Assembly (NCBI GenBank): GCA_017163975.1
Contig: JAFFSR010000094.1
Coordinates: 1-64,000 of the forward strand
Reading direction: 5' to 3'
Source of the DNA: Anastatus disparis
Lineage: Eukaryota; Arthropoda; Insecta; Hymenoptera; Eupelmidae
DNA: 64,000 nt
Part shown: one piece after another, positions 11,851-23,596 of the stretch
Numbering within the stretch: position 1 is the stretch's first letter
Layout of the letters: every line of letters begins with the position of its first letter
Program-made: the position numbers and the translations under genes
The notes under the pieces: model-generated
Seen by the model: the letters and a program-made list of their open reading frames with translations, nothing else
Told to the model about the DNA's origin: nothing
The model's database searches: none

Positions 11851-13011
11851 TTTCTGATACTACAGTAGCTATAAAAAATTTGTCACCCCAAAAACCTTTA
11901 CATCGAAGCTAATAGAAAATGTTTTTATGTAAAATTGTTTTAGCTATAATGCATTTGGGAATGAGCCGCTCGTGATAAATAAAACAATTAAGATTTTGAG
12001 CGCAATTAAAAGATGTTTGTTATTTTACTGGGACTTAATGAATTTAGCCGCTTTAATAATCTTTCAATCTGCACTATTTAAATATTTTCTTATGTAATTT
12101 TTTTTAACTTATGTGACTCTGGAAATTTGTCGCTCATGATATTTGAACCCGTTAAGACTTTGAGCGCAATAAAAACATGATTACGATACTAGAGAAGCTT
12201 TAAGGATTTTTTCGCTCTAAAAATTCATGGATCTTAGTACGGCAAAATGATTTTTATGAAAACTTTTATAATTGTAATGCATCGGGGAATTTGTCCCTCT
12301 TGAGATTCTGAATTATTAATATTTGAAACTCATTAGAAAGATGTTTCTGATACTACAATAGCTACAAATAGTTTGTTGCTCCAAAAATCTTCAAATCCAA
12401 ACACACAAGAAATGTTTTTATGCAAGTTTTTTTAATTAAAATAAATTAGAGAGTTGGTCACTCTTGATATTTGAAGCTACTGAGACTTTAAGAGGAGGTC
12501 GAGTATATCTGTCCTTTTCTAATCAAAGCATTGATTTTATTACAAAAACTAATAATTTAACAAAAAATAAAGAGAAAGCCGCATTTCGTTTTAAAAAAAA
12601 GCAATATCTTTATTGATAAGAACGAATTAATTGTATCGCTTTGTTTCAAGAAAACCTTAAAAACCTAAAACGCAGAGATTAGGGTAAACAATTTGATTTT
12701 TCAAGGTTTTCTTGAAATCGAAGCAATAAAATTAATTTTTTTCTTATTAAAAAAATTTTGCTTTTCTTGATACGAGATGCGGCTTTCTTTATTTTTTGCT
12801 AAAGTTATTATTTTTTGTTAAAAATTGATTATTTGATTAGAAAAGGACAGAAATACGTGACCTCCTCTTAAGTGCAATTGAAAGGTGTTTGTGACCTTAC
12901 TAAGGCTTTAAGGATTTCTTCGCTCTAGTAATTCTTAAATTTGCACATTCAAAATATTTTTTTATGTCAGTTTTTTAATTTAGATGCGTCTGAGAATTTG
13001 TCACTTTTGAG
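11850..13011. repeat. ~165-bp satellite array, left segment
   Basis: The phrase GGAATTTGTCGCTC(A/T)TGA recurs near 11,960, 12,123, 12,290, 12,452 and 12,991, at 155-167-bp spacing once the MITE insert is removed. Units also share TTTTTATGCAAGTT, GATACTACAGTAGCTAC and GGCTTTAAGGATTT. The array is interrupted by the MITE at 12,488-12,871 and ends abruptly at the Polinton, continuing in the same orientation and phase at 31,711. Confidence 0.85.
12488..12871. mobile_element. TTAA-flanked palindromic MITE (copy 1)
   Basis: 384 bp including TTAA at each end. Tips are TTAAGAGGAGGTCGAG and its inverse CTCCTCTTAA, followed by TCTGTCCTTTTCTAATCAAA, and the body is a long imperfect palindrome. A satellite unit without the insert, GACTTTAAGTGCAATTAAAA at 36,140, shows the target was a single TTAA that became duplicated. 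TTAA duplication points to a piggyBac-type transposase acting in trans, although the tips do not begin CCC as many piggyBac ends do. Confidence 0.85.
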
Positions 13012-13365
13012 AGTAGTATATGGACTGGTATAGCGAGACATATCGATTTTTTTGCACCTGTCTCTCTCCCCCATTGTTTCGCTCCCCCTGTCTCGACCCC
13101 TTGTCTCTGCCCCTTTACATGTCTGGCAGGTATAAAGGGGTTGTATAATCGTGAATTGATTTGACCCACATTTCCCTCGCTTACCTGTCTGGGTGTTCTG
13201 GTGAATAAGGTGTCCTCTCTCCCGCACCTATCTGAGGGTGATATAGCTTCTATGGTGACCTTGAAACCCGAAATGATTTGCACCTTCTGTCTTTTTTCTT
13301 CACAGGCGTAAGTATATATGTATGTGTGTATGATTATATTTTTTAATGTGAGTAAAATTATAAAA
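13012..13365 (+). repeat. Polinton left terminal inverted repeat
   Basis: Matches the reverse complement of 31,376-31,710. The outer ~115 bp are almost identical, including GACTGGTATAGCGAGACATA and CCCCATTGTTTCGCTCCCCC. The inner part has several indels. Weak similarity may run on to about 13,395. The reading frames inside both TIRs are mirror images of each other and are not genes. Confidence 0.9.
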
Positions 13366-13679
13366 TTCTATGAATTAAATAAATAATTAATAAAAACATT
13401 TAACATTTAATTATAATAGATTAAATGAATGGATAGAGAAAATTAATAGTAGTTAAAAATAATTAAATTTTAAAATAAGTTCTCAAATATTATAAATATA
13501 TTTATTAAAATATATATTATTAAAAATTAAGGAAATGGGTAAAAAATAGAATAGAATAAAAGTAAATACGTTTTAATTTTTATTGATTACCTTAACATAC
13601 ATATGTAGTCGTACTTTATTTTATTGACAATAAGGCTTTTTTTTCGGTTTTTGATTTAAGTACATTTTATTGTATACCT

Positions 13680-15069
13680 TCATATACTTCTTTTGATGTT
13701 GACGGATATGGTTTTTTTTCTGTCGAGTAGAGTTTTCCTCAATCCCTTTCTATTCATTATGTTTGAATAGTCTTGTTGTGAGATGATATTCAGAAAGCCT
13801 TCTTCGCCGTATGGAAAAACGAGAAGGTCTCTATCTGATTGTATTGTACAAGGTTTTTTCCGGGCGATTTGGACCGATTTCACGCGCCAGGCGTAATTTA
13901 TCACATTCTGCCTCAGCGCCTTGCCCATCATCGGAGAGCAGTGTATTTCAGCGCTGAAAAGTAAAAAAAAAATGAAATATAATTTCAATTTAAAATTTTT
14001 ATTATTTAAAAATAAAATTTTTAAATAAAATAAAACAGGAAAAGAATTATTATTATTTTAAGAAAAACTATTTGAAAATTAATTATTTTAAAAACAAAAA
14101 TATGTTAACTGTTACATTATGATTATTGATAAAAAATTATCAAAATATTTTATTTTTTTTTAATAAAATAATTTTTAAAAAGATAATATATGAATATATA
14201 TTAAAAAGTTTTACTCACTATCCTATTATCCTCGATTCTAGTTTTGTTAATTCCAATATTTTTTCGTATAGATCTCCTTGTCCGATGTTCTCGTTGTAAT
14301 TATTATAATTCGTTGGTTTCGGCACGGGAGTCACATAGTTGAAAAATTCTTCACTTGACAATTTAAACACCGGCGTTTTCATAATTACAGCGTTTATACT
14401 GAGGATCAGTCGAGCCCAGTAAAACACGAGTATTTTATCTGTATACACTTGGTGTAAATTTGTCTTATAAGCTGCAAATTCCAAATCTCTTTCGCACTGA
14501 GATATGTTGATTCCCACTGAACCCAATTTTTGCATATTAACGAACGGGGTCATCAGCGTTATTTCTCGTTCTCTTGAAAATTTATGAAAAACCTCATCAT
14601 TGAGAGCTGCTCTTTGTTTTCTATCTTCTGATAAGAGAACGACCACTTCGTTTGGCTTGCGTTTCCTGTACGCACTCTTTCGTCCAGCTGTTGATTGAGG
14701 TATTTCATGTATTACCTCTATCTCTGCTCTCTCGTCATTTTTATTTTTTTCAGCACTGACACTAACACTTTCTGCGCATTCTCTTTGATTATTTAATGCG
14801 GCTGTATTTTCTTTTTCGATACTCATTTCTAATTGATTTTTTGCTCGTTGCACTTCTGCTTCATCCACTCTTTCTTCGATTAGTTGATCTAACCACAACA
14901 TTACACTTTTTGCGCATTCTCTTTGATTATTTAATGCGGCTGTATTTTCTTTTTCAATACTCATTTCTAATTGATTTGTTGCTCGTTGCACTTCTGCTTC
15001 ATCCACTCTTTCTTCAATTAGTTGATCTAACCACGACATATCCGCAGATATTTGTATTTCAAAATTCAT
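13680..15069 (-). CDS. Unknown Polinton protein, two exons, 46-aa internal duplication
   Basis: Exon 1 runs 15,069-14,219 and exon 2 runs 13,953-13,680, with a 265-bp intron (14,218-13,954). The donor is GTGAGT and the acceptor is TTTTTTTTACTTTTCAG. The frame stays open across the junction and gives about 374 aa. Residues 13-58 and 59-104 are nearly identical repeats beginning WLDQLIEERVDEAE, with only a few base changes. They look like heptad-containing acidic helices. A Lys/Arg stretch (AYRKRKP) follows near residue 133. No catalytic motif is visible and I do not recognise a family. It is the only gene on the minus strand and is divergently oriented from the rest, next to the left TIR. It shows no in-frame stop, unlike many neighbours. 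The start is the first ATG of the open frame. Confidence 0.65.
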
Positions 15070-15873
15070 TTTTTAAAAAAATTGTTTTTTAAACTATAAC
15101 TTTTTAATTTTTATAATACCACGGGAAAACAAAAGAAAACGTTGTGTATAACTCGGTTCTCTAAAATAAAATGAAAATATTTGAAGAAGTCAAAGCGCAG
15201 AAAGGTAGTTTTCTTCTAGTCTTGTAAGATGGACATAGAAATCGAAAAAACGTTGTGGACATTTCATCTGATATAGAAAATTTTAGAACAAAATCATCTG
15301 GTCCAAGTGAAAGGTACAAAGAAAAAATTAAAGAAAAAACATTTAATAGGTTTTACTGCAAGAGAATGCACTTAAGAAAAGATAGAAGAAAGTAATCGAC
15401 ATGTATACTCTGCAGGGGTGTTAAAGGGACAAAAAGAAGGGGACGTCCGGTGGTATAGCGATGAGTAGATTAGTAGGCATCATGTTTAGATGTTTTTTTT
15501 TTGCACTGACACTACTAACCAGATGTTTTTTTTATAGTAGTTGCCTTTCGGAAAAGATATTTTTGGAGTCGCAAGGCAACAGGTAAACATCCGTTATGTA
15601 TTTCGACCATTTCTATACGTATAATATTGTTTTCCTTTTTTGCCCGATGACCGATTTTCTTTTAAAATTTTTCTTGCAGCTTGTTCGTAGACAATATTTT
15701 TTTTAGACGCGTAATATTGTTTTTCCTTGTTCCCTAAAAATCGACCTTCCCTTTCAGGAAAAGCAGTATATAAATAAATGGCGAAACTATTATTGCCACA
15801 GATAGTATTTTGTCTTAGTGACAAATAGAAGTATAAATTTTAAGTGTTAAGTGATTTTATTGAGAGAGAAATC
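15070..15873. promoter_or_regulatory. Divergent intergenic region with TATA box
   Basis: About 800 bp separate the minus-strand gene from the first plus-strand gene. TATATAAATA at 15,767-15,776 lies about 100 bp before the ATG at 15,874 and is the best core-promoter candidate for the rightward gene. No long ORF is convincing in between. Confidence 0.4.
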
Positions 15874-17583
15874 ATGAGGAATATTGATGAAAATGAATTT
15901 CGTAAAATTATATTTCGGATTGTTGATTATTTAATTAACGCGAGATTGTCTTACGTTATACAGCGTAAATGTGATTCTGCATGGCGCCTGAAAGTACAGC
16001 GTATGTCTATTTTACAGTTGAAAAAACAATTTGGTTGTATATTATCGTGTGTGTCATTGCGCATGATTGCGCGATTGTTCAATATGATTTCTAAAGAAAA
16101 CGATCTTGCTGTAATAGCAGCAGGGGAATACGTAATATCGAAAAATCTACATGATGCCTATGTACTCCAGGGTCTGATAAACGAATATAACGAGAAACGT
16201 TGTAAGTATAAAAAAAAATGTTTAAATTACTAATTTTATTAAACTTCTTACCGAATATATATATATAATTTTTGTAGCAATTTCAAAATGAAAATTTTTT
16301 TATACATTTTTTTTTTTTTTAAAAAAAATGATAGAAATTTTTGTATATAACTTTAAATATTACTATTAAATGATTTCTTGGTCTTATATTTTATATAACA
16401 CGATTTTGAGTTGTAAATACTTAAAATATTATATTTTAAGGAATGTAAAATATCATGATTACAGTTTTCAAAAAAAGATTTTTTTCTAATCCATAAGTTT
16501 TTAAAATATCTCTTTATTACAATCTTCGATTTTAATTTATGTTGAGTCGATTATAAAGATATTTCGAGAAATTTTTGAATAAAAAGATTACAAATCTGTG
16601 AAACTGTAATGTTGGTAGCTACTTATAAATCATATATCCTATTATATCATCTTAACCACTATTATTATCAAAACCAATAGCTTACATTTTTCATATTAGA
16701 ATAATTTTGTCTAATTTTACTAATTTTTCACGCGAATAATTTTTAAAAATAAAAGCTATTTTTTAAATAATTTAAAATATCATTTAATAAACATTAAGAT
16801 GTATTAAAATTATTATTTTTATTGTATATAATAATAAATCATTGATGCTTATAAGTTGAAATTGAAAATTATGCAGCGTGTATATATATATATAATTAAT
16901 ATATGATTCATTTTACAGCTCTTGAAATATTACTAGCTAATAGTACTAGCTAGTAGTAGCGAGAGCGAGAGCGAGAGCGATGACAGCAATGCAAGCGATG
17001 TGGAAACATTATTTGAACAATCAGTCAACAATCCCGATTTGCCGAGTACATCTAGAAATAACGTTCGACGGCGTTTGTTTTACGATAACAATGAAGTAAC
17101 TCGTAACGAAGAAGAAGAAGAAAGTGTGCGAATTGTACATGATAATGAGATGATTATAGACAGCGATGCTGAAACAGTCATCAACGATCGAATCGTCCCG
17201 CAAGAACGGATACAAGAGGAATTAGGAAGAGATTTCGAATCAGGGTCCGAGGACTTCGAGTTTGATGATGAAGAGCCGAACCCAGAAATAATTAGGCAGG
17301 GTGGTCAATTGACGCGTGCGGTGATAAACAATTATCCCGAGCCATTCAGTGCTGTTATAAGAAGTCTAAACCATAATGGCCCGGAAAATGCATCAGAGTC
17401 AGCAGCAAACGCGCCAGGTCGTTCGGAAAACCATGAAGAACGGTTTGCTACTTTACACAGTTTTTATACGCAAACGGCACCATTAAGAGAGAGAGAATTT
17501 CACATAGCGAATGGCTCGCGTATGAGTTATCACTTTTTTGATGGAGGAGTACTAGATCGGCGTCTTAATGAATGTAAGTTTTC

Positions 17584-17619
<36 letters not shown>

Positions 17620-17969
17620 GGTATTGCTGTTATTATAATAGTATTGTTAATATATTTATTCTTTTATTTATTTTATTAACATTATCTTTATTATTATTTT
17701 ATTATTATTATTTTTAAAAATATTTTTTATTTTAATCTAAAGTGATTCGGAGGGAAGAAAACGGAACTGACAGCGTATCGAATTTGAATTCAACGACTCT
17801 GCAAATTTATGCCCAGAGAATTAGGCCCGTTCGACGGGCACAAGAATTGCGTTGGTTCCATACAATGTCTGAAGATCTTACATCAGCATTGTATACAGAT
17901 TCGACCAGCGATTTAACCGATCTACTAGATCGGGTACACGATAGTTTCAATGGGCCTTCGGAAGAATAA
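15874..17969 (+). CDS. Unknown acidic Polinton protein, probably three exons
   Basis: Proposed exons are 15,874-16,201, about 16,944 or 16,950-17,573, and 17,743-17,969. Donors at 16,202 and 17,574 are both GTAAGT. The last acceptor (TTTTAATCTAAAG) keeps the frame. The first acceptor is less certain, because AG at 16,942-43 or 16,948-49 both preserve the frame while the stronger-looking TTTTACAG at 16,918 would end after a dozen codons. The protein is about 392-394 aa: an N-terminal helical part rich in Ile, Leu and Arg, a Ser-Glu repeat, a long acidic region (EEEEES, DFEFDDEE), and a C-terminal part with RRAQELRWFHTM. No enzyme motif is seen. The second intron carries a TTA microsatellite. 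Exons 1 and 2 could instead belong to separate genes. Confidence 0.5.
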
Positions 17970-18187
17970 AAAATTCGAAAACATTGTCTCATTCGTAAAG
18001 TTCGATATATAATGAAAAAAATACCAATAATAATAATAATGATGTTTTTTTAATGTTAAAGTATAATAATGATAATAATAATTTTGTTAAATAAAAAATT
18101 TTTTAATAAAAATTTTAAATAAATAAAGAAAATATTTTAAAACAATTTTCGAATTATTTATATAATATCATCCTAAATTTTTCATAG

Positions 18188-21100
18188 CATCATCATCATC
18201 ATCCTTCGTAGAAGGATCAAGCGCACTGGAAAACCTTTCCACGCATCTACCTGCTACCCCTCCTCCTACTGATGCTGCTGCTGTTGCTGGTGGTGTTGAA
18301 AGCGAAGAAGAAGAAGAAGAAGAAGAAGAAGAAGAAGAAGAAGAAGAAGAAGAAGAGTGGGGAGACGAAAATGCATCGGAGGGAGAGATCGAGCCCGAGT
18401 CTATTTCCAATAGCAACGACAGTCATGAACGTAATGACGACACTGAGAGGGATTTTCATACCTACTCAAGCGGGAATTTAGACAGGTATGAGAATGCGAG
18501 TGAGAGAGAATCGAGTGTGAGTGAGGCTGGTAATATTCAAATAGGTCTCGGTAGAGGCGCTAGTACGGGAGAATTTTCGATAAGACCACCAGGCGTAAGA
18601 TTTCGTATTAATTAAAGAGGTGATCATTATATCAGAAAATTCCAATCAAATGCAACAAGATTAATTCTTAGCATGCAACCCCCTGCGGAAAATTTTAATC
18701 CAATCGTATGGTTAGAATTGATTATGCGGGATATACATGCATATTTAATATCATTAGGGGAAGAAAATGACTTAATAGGAATCAGTGTAAAAAGTATTCG
18801 CTTTAGCCATGGTCCGGCCGGAATGTCGCTAAGACCGATTATTGATTTTAATTACGACGATTTATGGGAACTTATATCTAATTTAACTCAGAGCAACGAA
18901 AATTTTGAGATAGACGAAAGTTTTGTTAAAGAGGCAACGTATGTTAATTTACCACGAGGTACCGGTCAAAAAAATAAATTAAATATAAACATACTGCATA
19001 AAAAGTCAATAGTTTTTATACAAAATAAAGACAATTTATGTTTGCCGCGAGCATTAGTAGTTGGAGAGATGTATATAAATTATAAAAATAACGATTCTAA
19101 CGATATGAAAAAGCAGTGGTCGTTCATTCGCGATGGCCGCAGAACTTTGCAAAAAGAGTACGCTTTGCAGTTGATAAAAAATGCAGAATTGAATATTCCG
19201 ACGGAAGGGTGGGGGTTTCGTGAAATAGATAAATTTCAGAAATACTATAGTAGACTTGGCATTGCTATACAAGTATATGATAAGAGTAATTTCGGAAGTG
19301 GGGAACCACCATTCTTTAACGGTCGCGCATCAATTGTTCAATCCAAAAATAATGTAAATTTACAAGGTGTCATAAATTTATATTATGATTCTGATGAACG
19401 TCATTATCATACTATTTTAAATATAACCGGAGCAGCGGGTGAAAGATTTTTTTGTGAATATTGTAATAAATGTTACAGATATATTGACCAACATAGGTGT
19501 TCAAATACATGCCCAAACTGTTTTCTATCCCCATCATGTGAAAAAGAAAATGGTATTATCTTGAAATGTAATGAATGCAATAGAACTTTTTTCAATAACG
19601 CTTGCTACAAAAATCACCAAACAAATGGAAACTATAAGGTGAAAAATAAAAAAATTTGCGAACTTATTAAAATTTGCCAAGTTTGTAATAAAGTTATTCA
19701 TGTTCATAGGGACAAGCACGAATGTGGGGTTAATTGGTGTAAGCTTTGTCGCGGAAAACATTCTGTCAACGAGTTATGTTATATGCGCCCTCCGTGAATG
19801 CCGTGAATGACGATGCAGACAATGTTCAAAAAAATACAAAGAAAACTCTGTTTGTATTTTACGATTTAGAAACACAACAAGATAGAGAGTACAGAAGTCA
19901 CACCAGCACGCGATTGCACGTTCCCAACCTCTGCGTTGTACAGCAAACATGTGATGATTGTTTGCAGAATGATGATTATTCTCAAAGATGCGATACTTGT
20001 GGTATTCGCGAGCATGTTTTTCAAACAAACCCAATCAAGCAATTTTTAGATATGTATATACGCGATAGAACAGATTTTAAGCAAATTATATGCATTGCAC
20101 ACAATGCTGGTGGTTTTGACGCACAATTTATGCTGAAAGAGTTAGTAGAAAAATATAGTCAAACATCACCCCAGGTGATTCTTAACGGACAAAATATAAT
20201 TTTGCTACAATGCGGAAGAACAAAATTCATCGATAGTTTAAATTATTTCCATATGAAATTAAGCGCATTAACGGAAACATTCGGCTTACCCGCTAGCGCG
20301 AAAAAGGGCTACTTTTCTCATCTGTTTAATAAAGTTGAGAACGAAAATTACGTAGGTCCATTGCCCAATACGCATTTTTACGCGCCTGATTCCATGTCGT
20401 GCGCGGAAAGAGATACCTTGTTTACGTGGTACGATTCCGAAACATTGAGCGGACGCGTATTCGATTTTAAAAATGAAATCGTAGAATATTGTCGTATGGA
20501 TGTTGAAATTTTAAGACGCGCATGTTTGGCCTTTAGAAAAATTTTCTTAGACGTAGGACAAATCTATCCGTTTACATCTGCAACTACTATCGCAAGTGCG
20601 TGTTCTCTCGTTTATAGAAAAAATTTCTTATTACCTAAGAGTATTGGAATTATACCTCCTGCAGGCTATCGACGCTGTGATAAACATTCTCAGAAATCAA
20701 TTGAATGGTTATTAGCATGTGAACGAGAAATCGGTCGTGAAATTATTCATGCTGGTAGGGCGAGAGAATTCAGGTTACCTGAAGGTTTTTTCGTAGATGG
20801 ATTTTTGCCACCTTCATCGGAAAATCAGAATGAAAAGGGTATAGTTTTTGAATACGAAGGTTGTTACACTCACGGTTGTCCCAAATGCTTTGATAAAAAT
20901 CGAGATACACCCATCGCTTTTGGACGTACGTTTAATGAAGTTTATGAAAATACATGGATAAAAATAAATGAAATTCGAAAATGCGGATATGAGGTTCGCT
21001 GCATATGGGAATGCGAATTCGATAAAATTAAACTTGAGAATCCGGAAATAGCTGAATACGCGCGTAATCACCCTTTAATGAGTAATATTACTTTAAATCC

Positions 21101-22538
21101 TCGAGAAGCATTTTTTGGCGGAAGAACTGAAAATATAATTCCATATTATAAAATTAAGGAAGGTGAAAAAATTAAATACACAGATATATGCTCCTTGTAT
21201 CCTTACGTTTGCAAACGTGGACGATATCCCGTTGGACATCCAAAAATTTACATTGGAAATGAGTGTCGTGAACTAACTGGAGAAAATAATAATGATTTGC
21301 AACGCGTTGAGGGACTGGTCAAGTGTAAAGTCTTACCACCGCGAAACCTGTACTTACCTTTGTTACCCGTTAAAATGCACGGTCGTTTGTTATTTGCTCT
21401 TTGTCGATCTTGTAGCGAAGAAATGCGAGGAAGCGACTGTAATCACGAAAATGCTGGTGAACGAGAATTTACGGGAACTTGGGTAGCCGACGAATTACGT
21501 AAAGCTGTCGAACTTGGCTACCGTATAACGAAAATATACGTTATATGGAAATACGAAATGACACGCTTTAACGGTATTAACAGGGGTCTTTTTGCTGGAT
21601 ACGTAAATACGTTTTTGAAAATAAAACAAGAAGCAAGCGGATGGCCCGCCTGGTGTGTAAATGACGACGATGAGAAATTGCGGTACTTGTATGAGTATGA
21701 AAAAAACGAAGGTATTCGATTAGATCACGAGAAAATAGAAAAAAATGCTGGTCTAAGAGCTGTAGCAAAACTTTGTTTAAATTCTTTTTGGGGAAAGTTT
21801 GGACAACGCAGCAACTTAAAACAAACGGAAATCGTGAAATCGCGCGAAAATCTCTAGCGATTATTAACCTCTCCTGACAAAGAAGTTCTAAGTATTTTAC
21901 CTGTAAACGACGATATTTTATACGTTCATTGGCAGCTTAGAGAAGAAGCCGTTGAAGCATCATCCAATACAAATGTGGTAATAGCAGCATTCACAACTGC
22001 GCAAGCCAGGCTAGAATTGTACAAACACATGGAAAAGCTTGATAGACGTACTCTGTACTGTGATACCGATTCGTGTATTTTTGTAAAAAAGGACGATTCA
22101 GATGAATACGAGCCAGCCTTGGGAAACTTATTGGGTGATATGACGGATGAATTAAGATCTTACGGTTCTGGTACTTACATAGATACCATGATGTCTGCAG
22201 CACCAAAGTTTTACGCTTATCGTGCTGTGACACCGTCAGGAAATACTTATGAATGTTGCAAGGTTAGGGGAATAACTCTAAATTTCAAAAATTCATTAAA
22301 AATAAATTTTGATAGTATTAAAACGCTCATAGACGAGGTATTTGCGAGAAAGCTTAGAGAAGAGAATGAGAAAGAGACGAATGAAAACGAAATACGATTG
22401 AATTTTAAATCTATACGACGCACACCTTACCACGAGGTCATAACAAGAGAAGAATTCAAAACCTGTAGCGTTGTTTTGAAAAAAAGACGATATGTTTTCT
22501 TATCGCTTTCTCTTCCTTTTAGTTACAAGAGTGAATGA
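18188..22538 (+). pseudogene. Protein-primed-type DNA polymerase B (broken)
   Basis: Replicates the Polinton. Exonuclease motifs FYDLET (~19,860), HNAGGFD (~20,100) and YCRMD (~20,490) are followed by polymerase motifs DICSLYP (~21,180), LCLNSFWG (~21,775) and YCDTDS (~22,060). Before the exonuclease lie a segment with DNLCLPRAL and HYHTIL that recalls an OTU-type Cys/His pair, and a Cys/His-rich zinc-binding stretch. The frame extends upstream of the first Met (18,673) through an acidic, Glu-repeat region to an acceptor at 18,186-18,187, with no in-frame ATG, so an upstream exon is probably needed. Lesions are an in-frame TAA (18,613-18,615), a frameshift between 19,746 and 19,797, and an in-frame TAG (21,855-21,857). 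All key motif residues survive, so decay is recent relative to its origin. It ends in TGA. Confidence 0.93.
18304..18357 (+). repeat. GAA microsatellite coding poly-Glu
   Basis: About 17-18 GAA units within the acidic N-terminal extension of the polymerase frame. It produces artefactual poly-Ser, poly-Lys and poly-Phe frames on other phases. Confidence 0.9.
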
Positions 22539-22875
22539 ACAAAATATGAATGATGAAAAAACGATAAAAAAATTCCATGAAATCTATTTTATTTTAGAAA
22601 ACAATTATCAATAATTCATAAACGCTAACAATACGCTAACACCCTGCGCGGTGATAAGCTTATACTTTTCTTATTTAGCTAATTAACGCGGAAAATAAGC
22701 TTATCCCCGCACACGTGTTGAATAAGCTAATAAAAAACACGTGTGCCCGCGCCGCCGCCGCCGCCGTCGCCCTCCCTACATCACAACTACTTAACTTGAA
22801 AAAAAAAAAAATAAAATAAAGAGGGGTTTCAACATAAAAGTATAAAACTTATGCCTCCTGTATTCAGTATTCGAA
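22539..22875. promoter_or_regulatory. Polymerase-ATPase intergenic region: hairpin, GC block, TATA/Inr promoter
   Basis: An 11-bp perfect inverted repeat, GCACACGTGTT at 22,709-22,719 and its inverse at 22,736-22,746, can form a hairpin with a 16-nt loop. Two ATAAGCTTAT palindromes lie just upstream (about 22,655 and 22,695). A GCCGCC run follows at 22,748-22,772. The ATPase promoter is textbook arthropod: TATAAAA at 22,841-22,847 and initiator TCAGT at 22,864-22,868, 25 bp apart, only ~10 bp before the start codon. Confidence 0.6.
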
Positions 22876-23538
22876 ATGGATACACGATGGAAACATCCCT
22901 TTACGTGTATAATTTCGGGGCCTACTATGTGTGGGAAAACTGTTTTTGTAAAGCGATTTCTCTGTAATTTGCCACAAATGTGCGATGTGAATTTTGATCG
23001 TATTTTCTTTTATTACGCCGAGTGGCAAGAAGCATACCGTAGCGAGTTTAAAGTAGGTGGTAATCAACGCATCGAATTTCGAGAAGGCTTACCACAAACT
23101 ACAGACTATTCCAATGACAATGATAAGAGAAAATTACTCATACTAGACGATCTGATGCGCGAATCATCGAATAATACAGTACTTGATTTATTCACAAAAG
23201 GTTGTCATCATAAAAATATCAGTGTAATTTTCATCACGCAAAATATTTTTCATAGGGGGCCAAATCAGCGCGATTTATCATTGAATTCAAATTATATTGT
23301 GTTGTTCAAAAATCCGAGAGATCGCGCGCAAATACAATTTCTCGCTCGACAAGTTTACCCTGAGGATCCAAAGTTCTTGCAAGAAGCCTACATCGATGCC
23401 TGTAGTAGGCCATTTAGCTATCTTTTATTGGATTTGAAACAAGATACTCCAGATGAGTTTCGCTTTCGCACCGACATATTTCCCGATGACAAGTTGCACT
23501 ATGCTTACGTGCCTATATTTTCATCGAGATTCAGGTGA
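22876..23538 (+). CDS. A32-like (FtsK/HerA) DNA-packaging ATPase
   Basis: A 220-aa P-loop ATPase of the type that pumps DNA into double-jelly-roll virus capsids (poxvirus A32, adenovirus-like and Polinton ATPases). The Walker A motif SGPTMCGKT is at residues 14-22, Walker B KLLILDDLM at about 84-92, and the sensor-like VIFITQN at about 115-121. The order and length fit the Polinton family. The frame is uninterrupted and ends in TGA, and the ATG lies ten bases after a consensus initiator. It sits between the polymerase and the basic core-like protein, the usual Polinton order. Along with the protease and the minor capsid protein it is one of the best-preserved genes here. Confidence 0.93.
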   Translation: MDTRWKHPFTCIISGPTMCGKTVFVKRFLCNLPQMCDVNFDRIFFYYAEWQEAYRSEFKVGGNQRIEFREGLPQTTDYSNDNDKRKLLILDDLMRESSNNTVLDLFTKGCHHKNISVIFITQNIFHRGPNQRDLSLNSNYIVLFKNPRDRAQIQFLARQVYPEDPKFLQEAYIDACSRPFSYLLLDLKQDTPDEFRFRTDIFPDDKLHYAYVPIFSSRFR

Positions 23539-23596
23539 GCATGAAGAAATAAAAAGAAAGAAGCATCCGTAGCGGAGAAGCAGTCTTCAAATAGCG

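Noticed and set aside
12967..13283. Minus-strand ORFs of 86 and 102 codons, mirrored at 31,383-31,752
   Set aside because: Both lie within the Polinton TIRs, and the frames match only because the TIRs are inverted copies. The differing indels are not in multiples of three.
18247..18481. Poly-Phe, poly-Lys and poly-Ser frames around 18,300
   Set aside because: They are other-phase or opposite-strand readings of the GAA microsatellite in the polymerase N-terminus.
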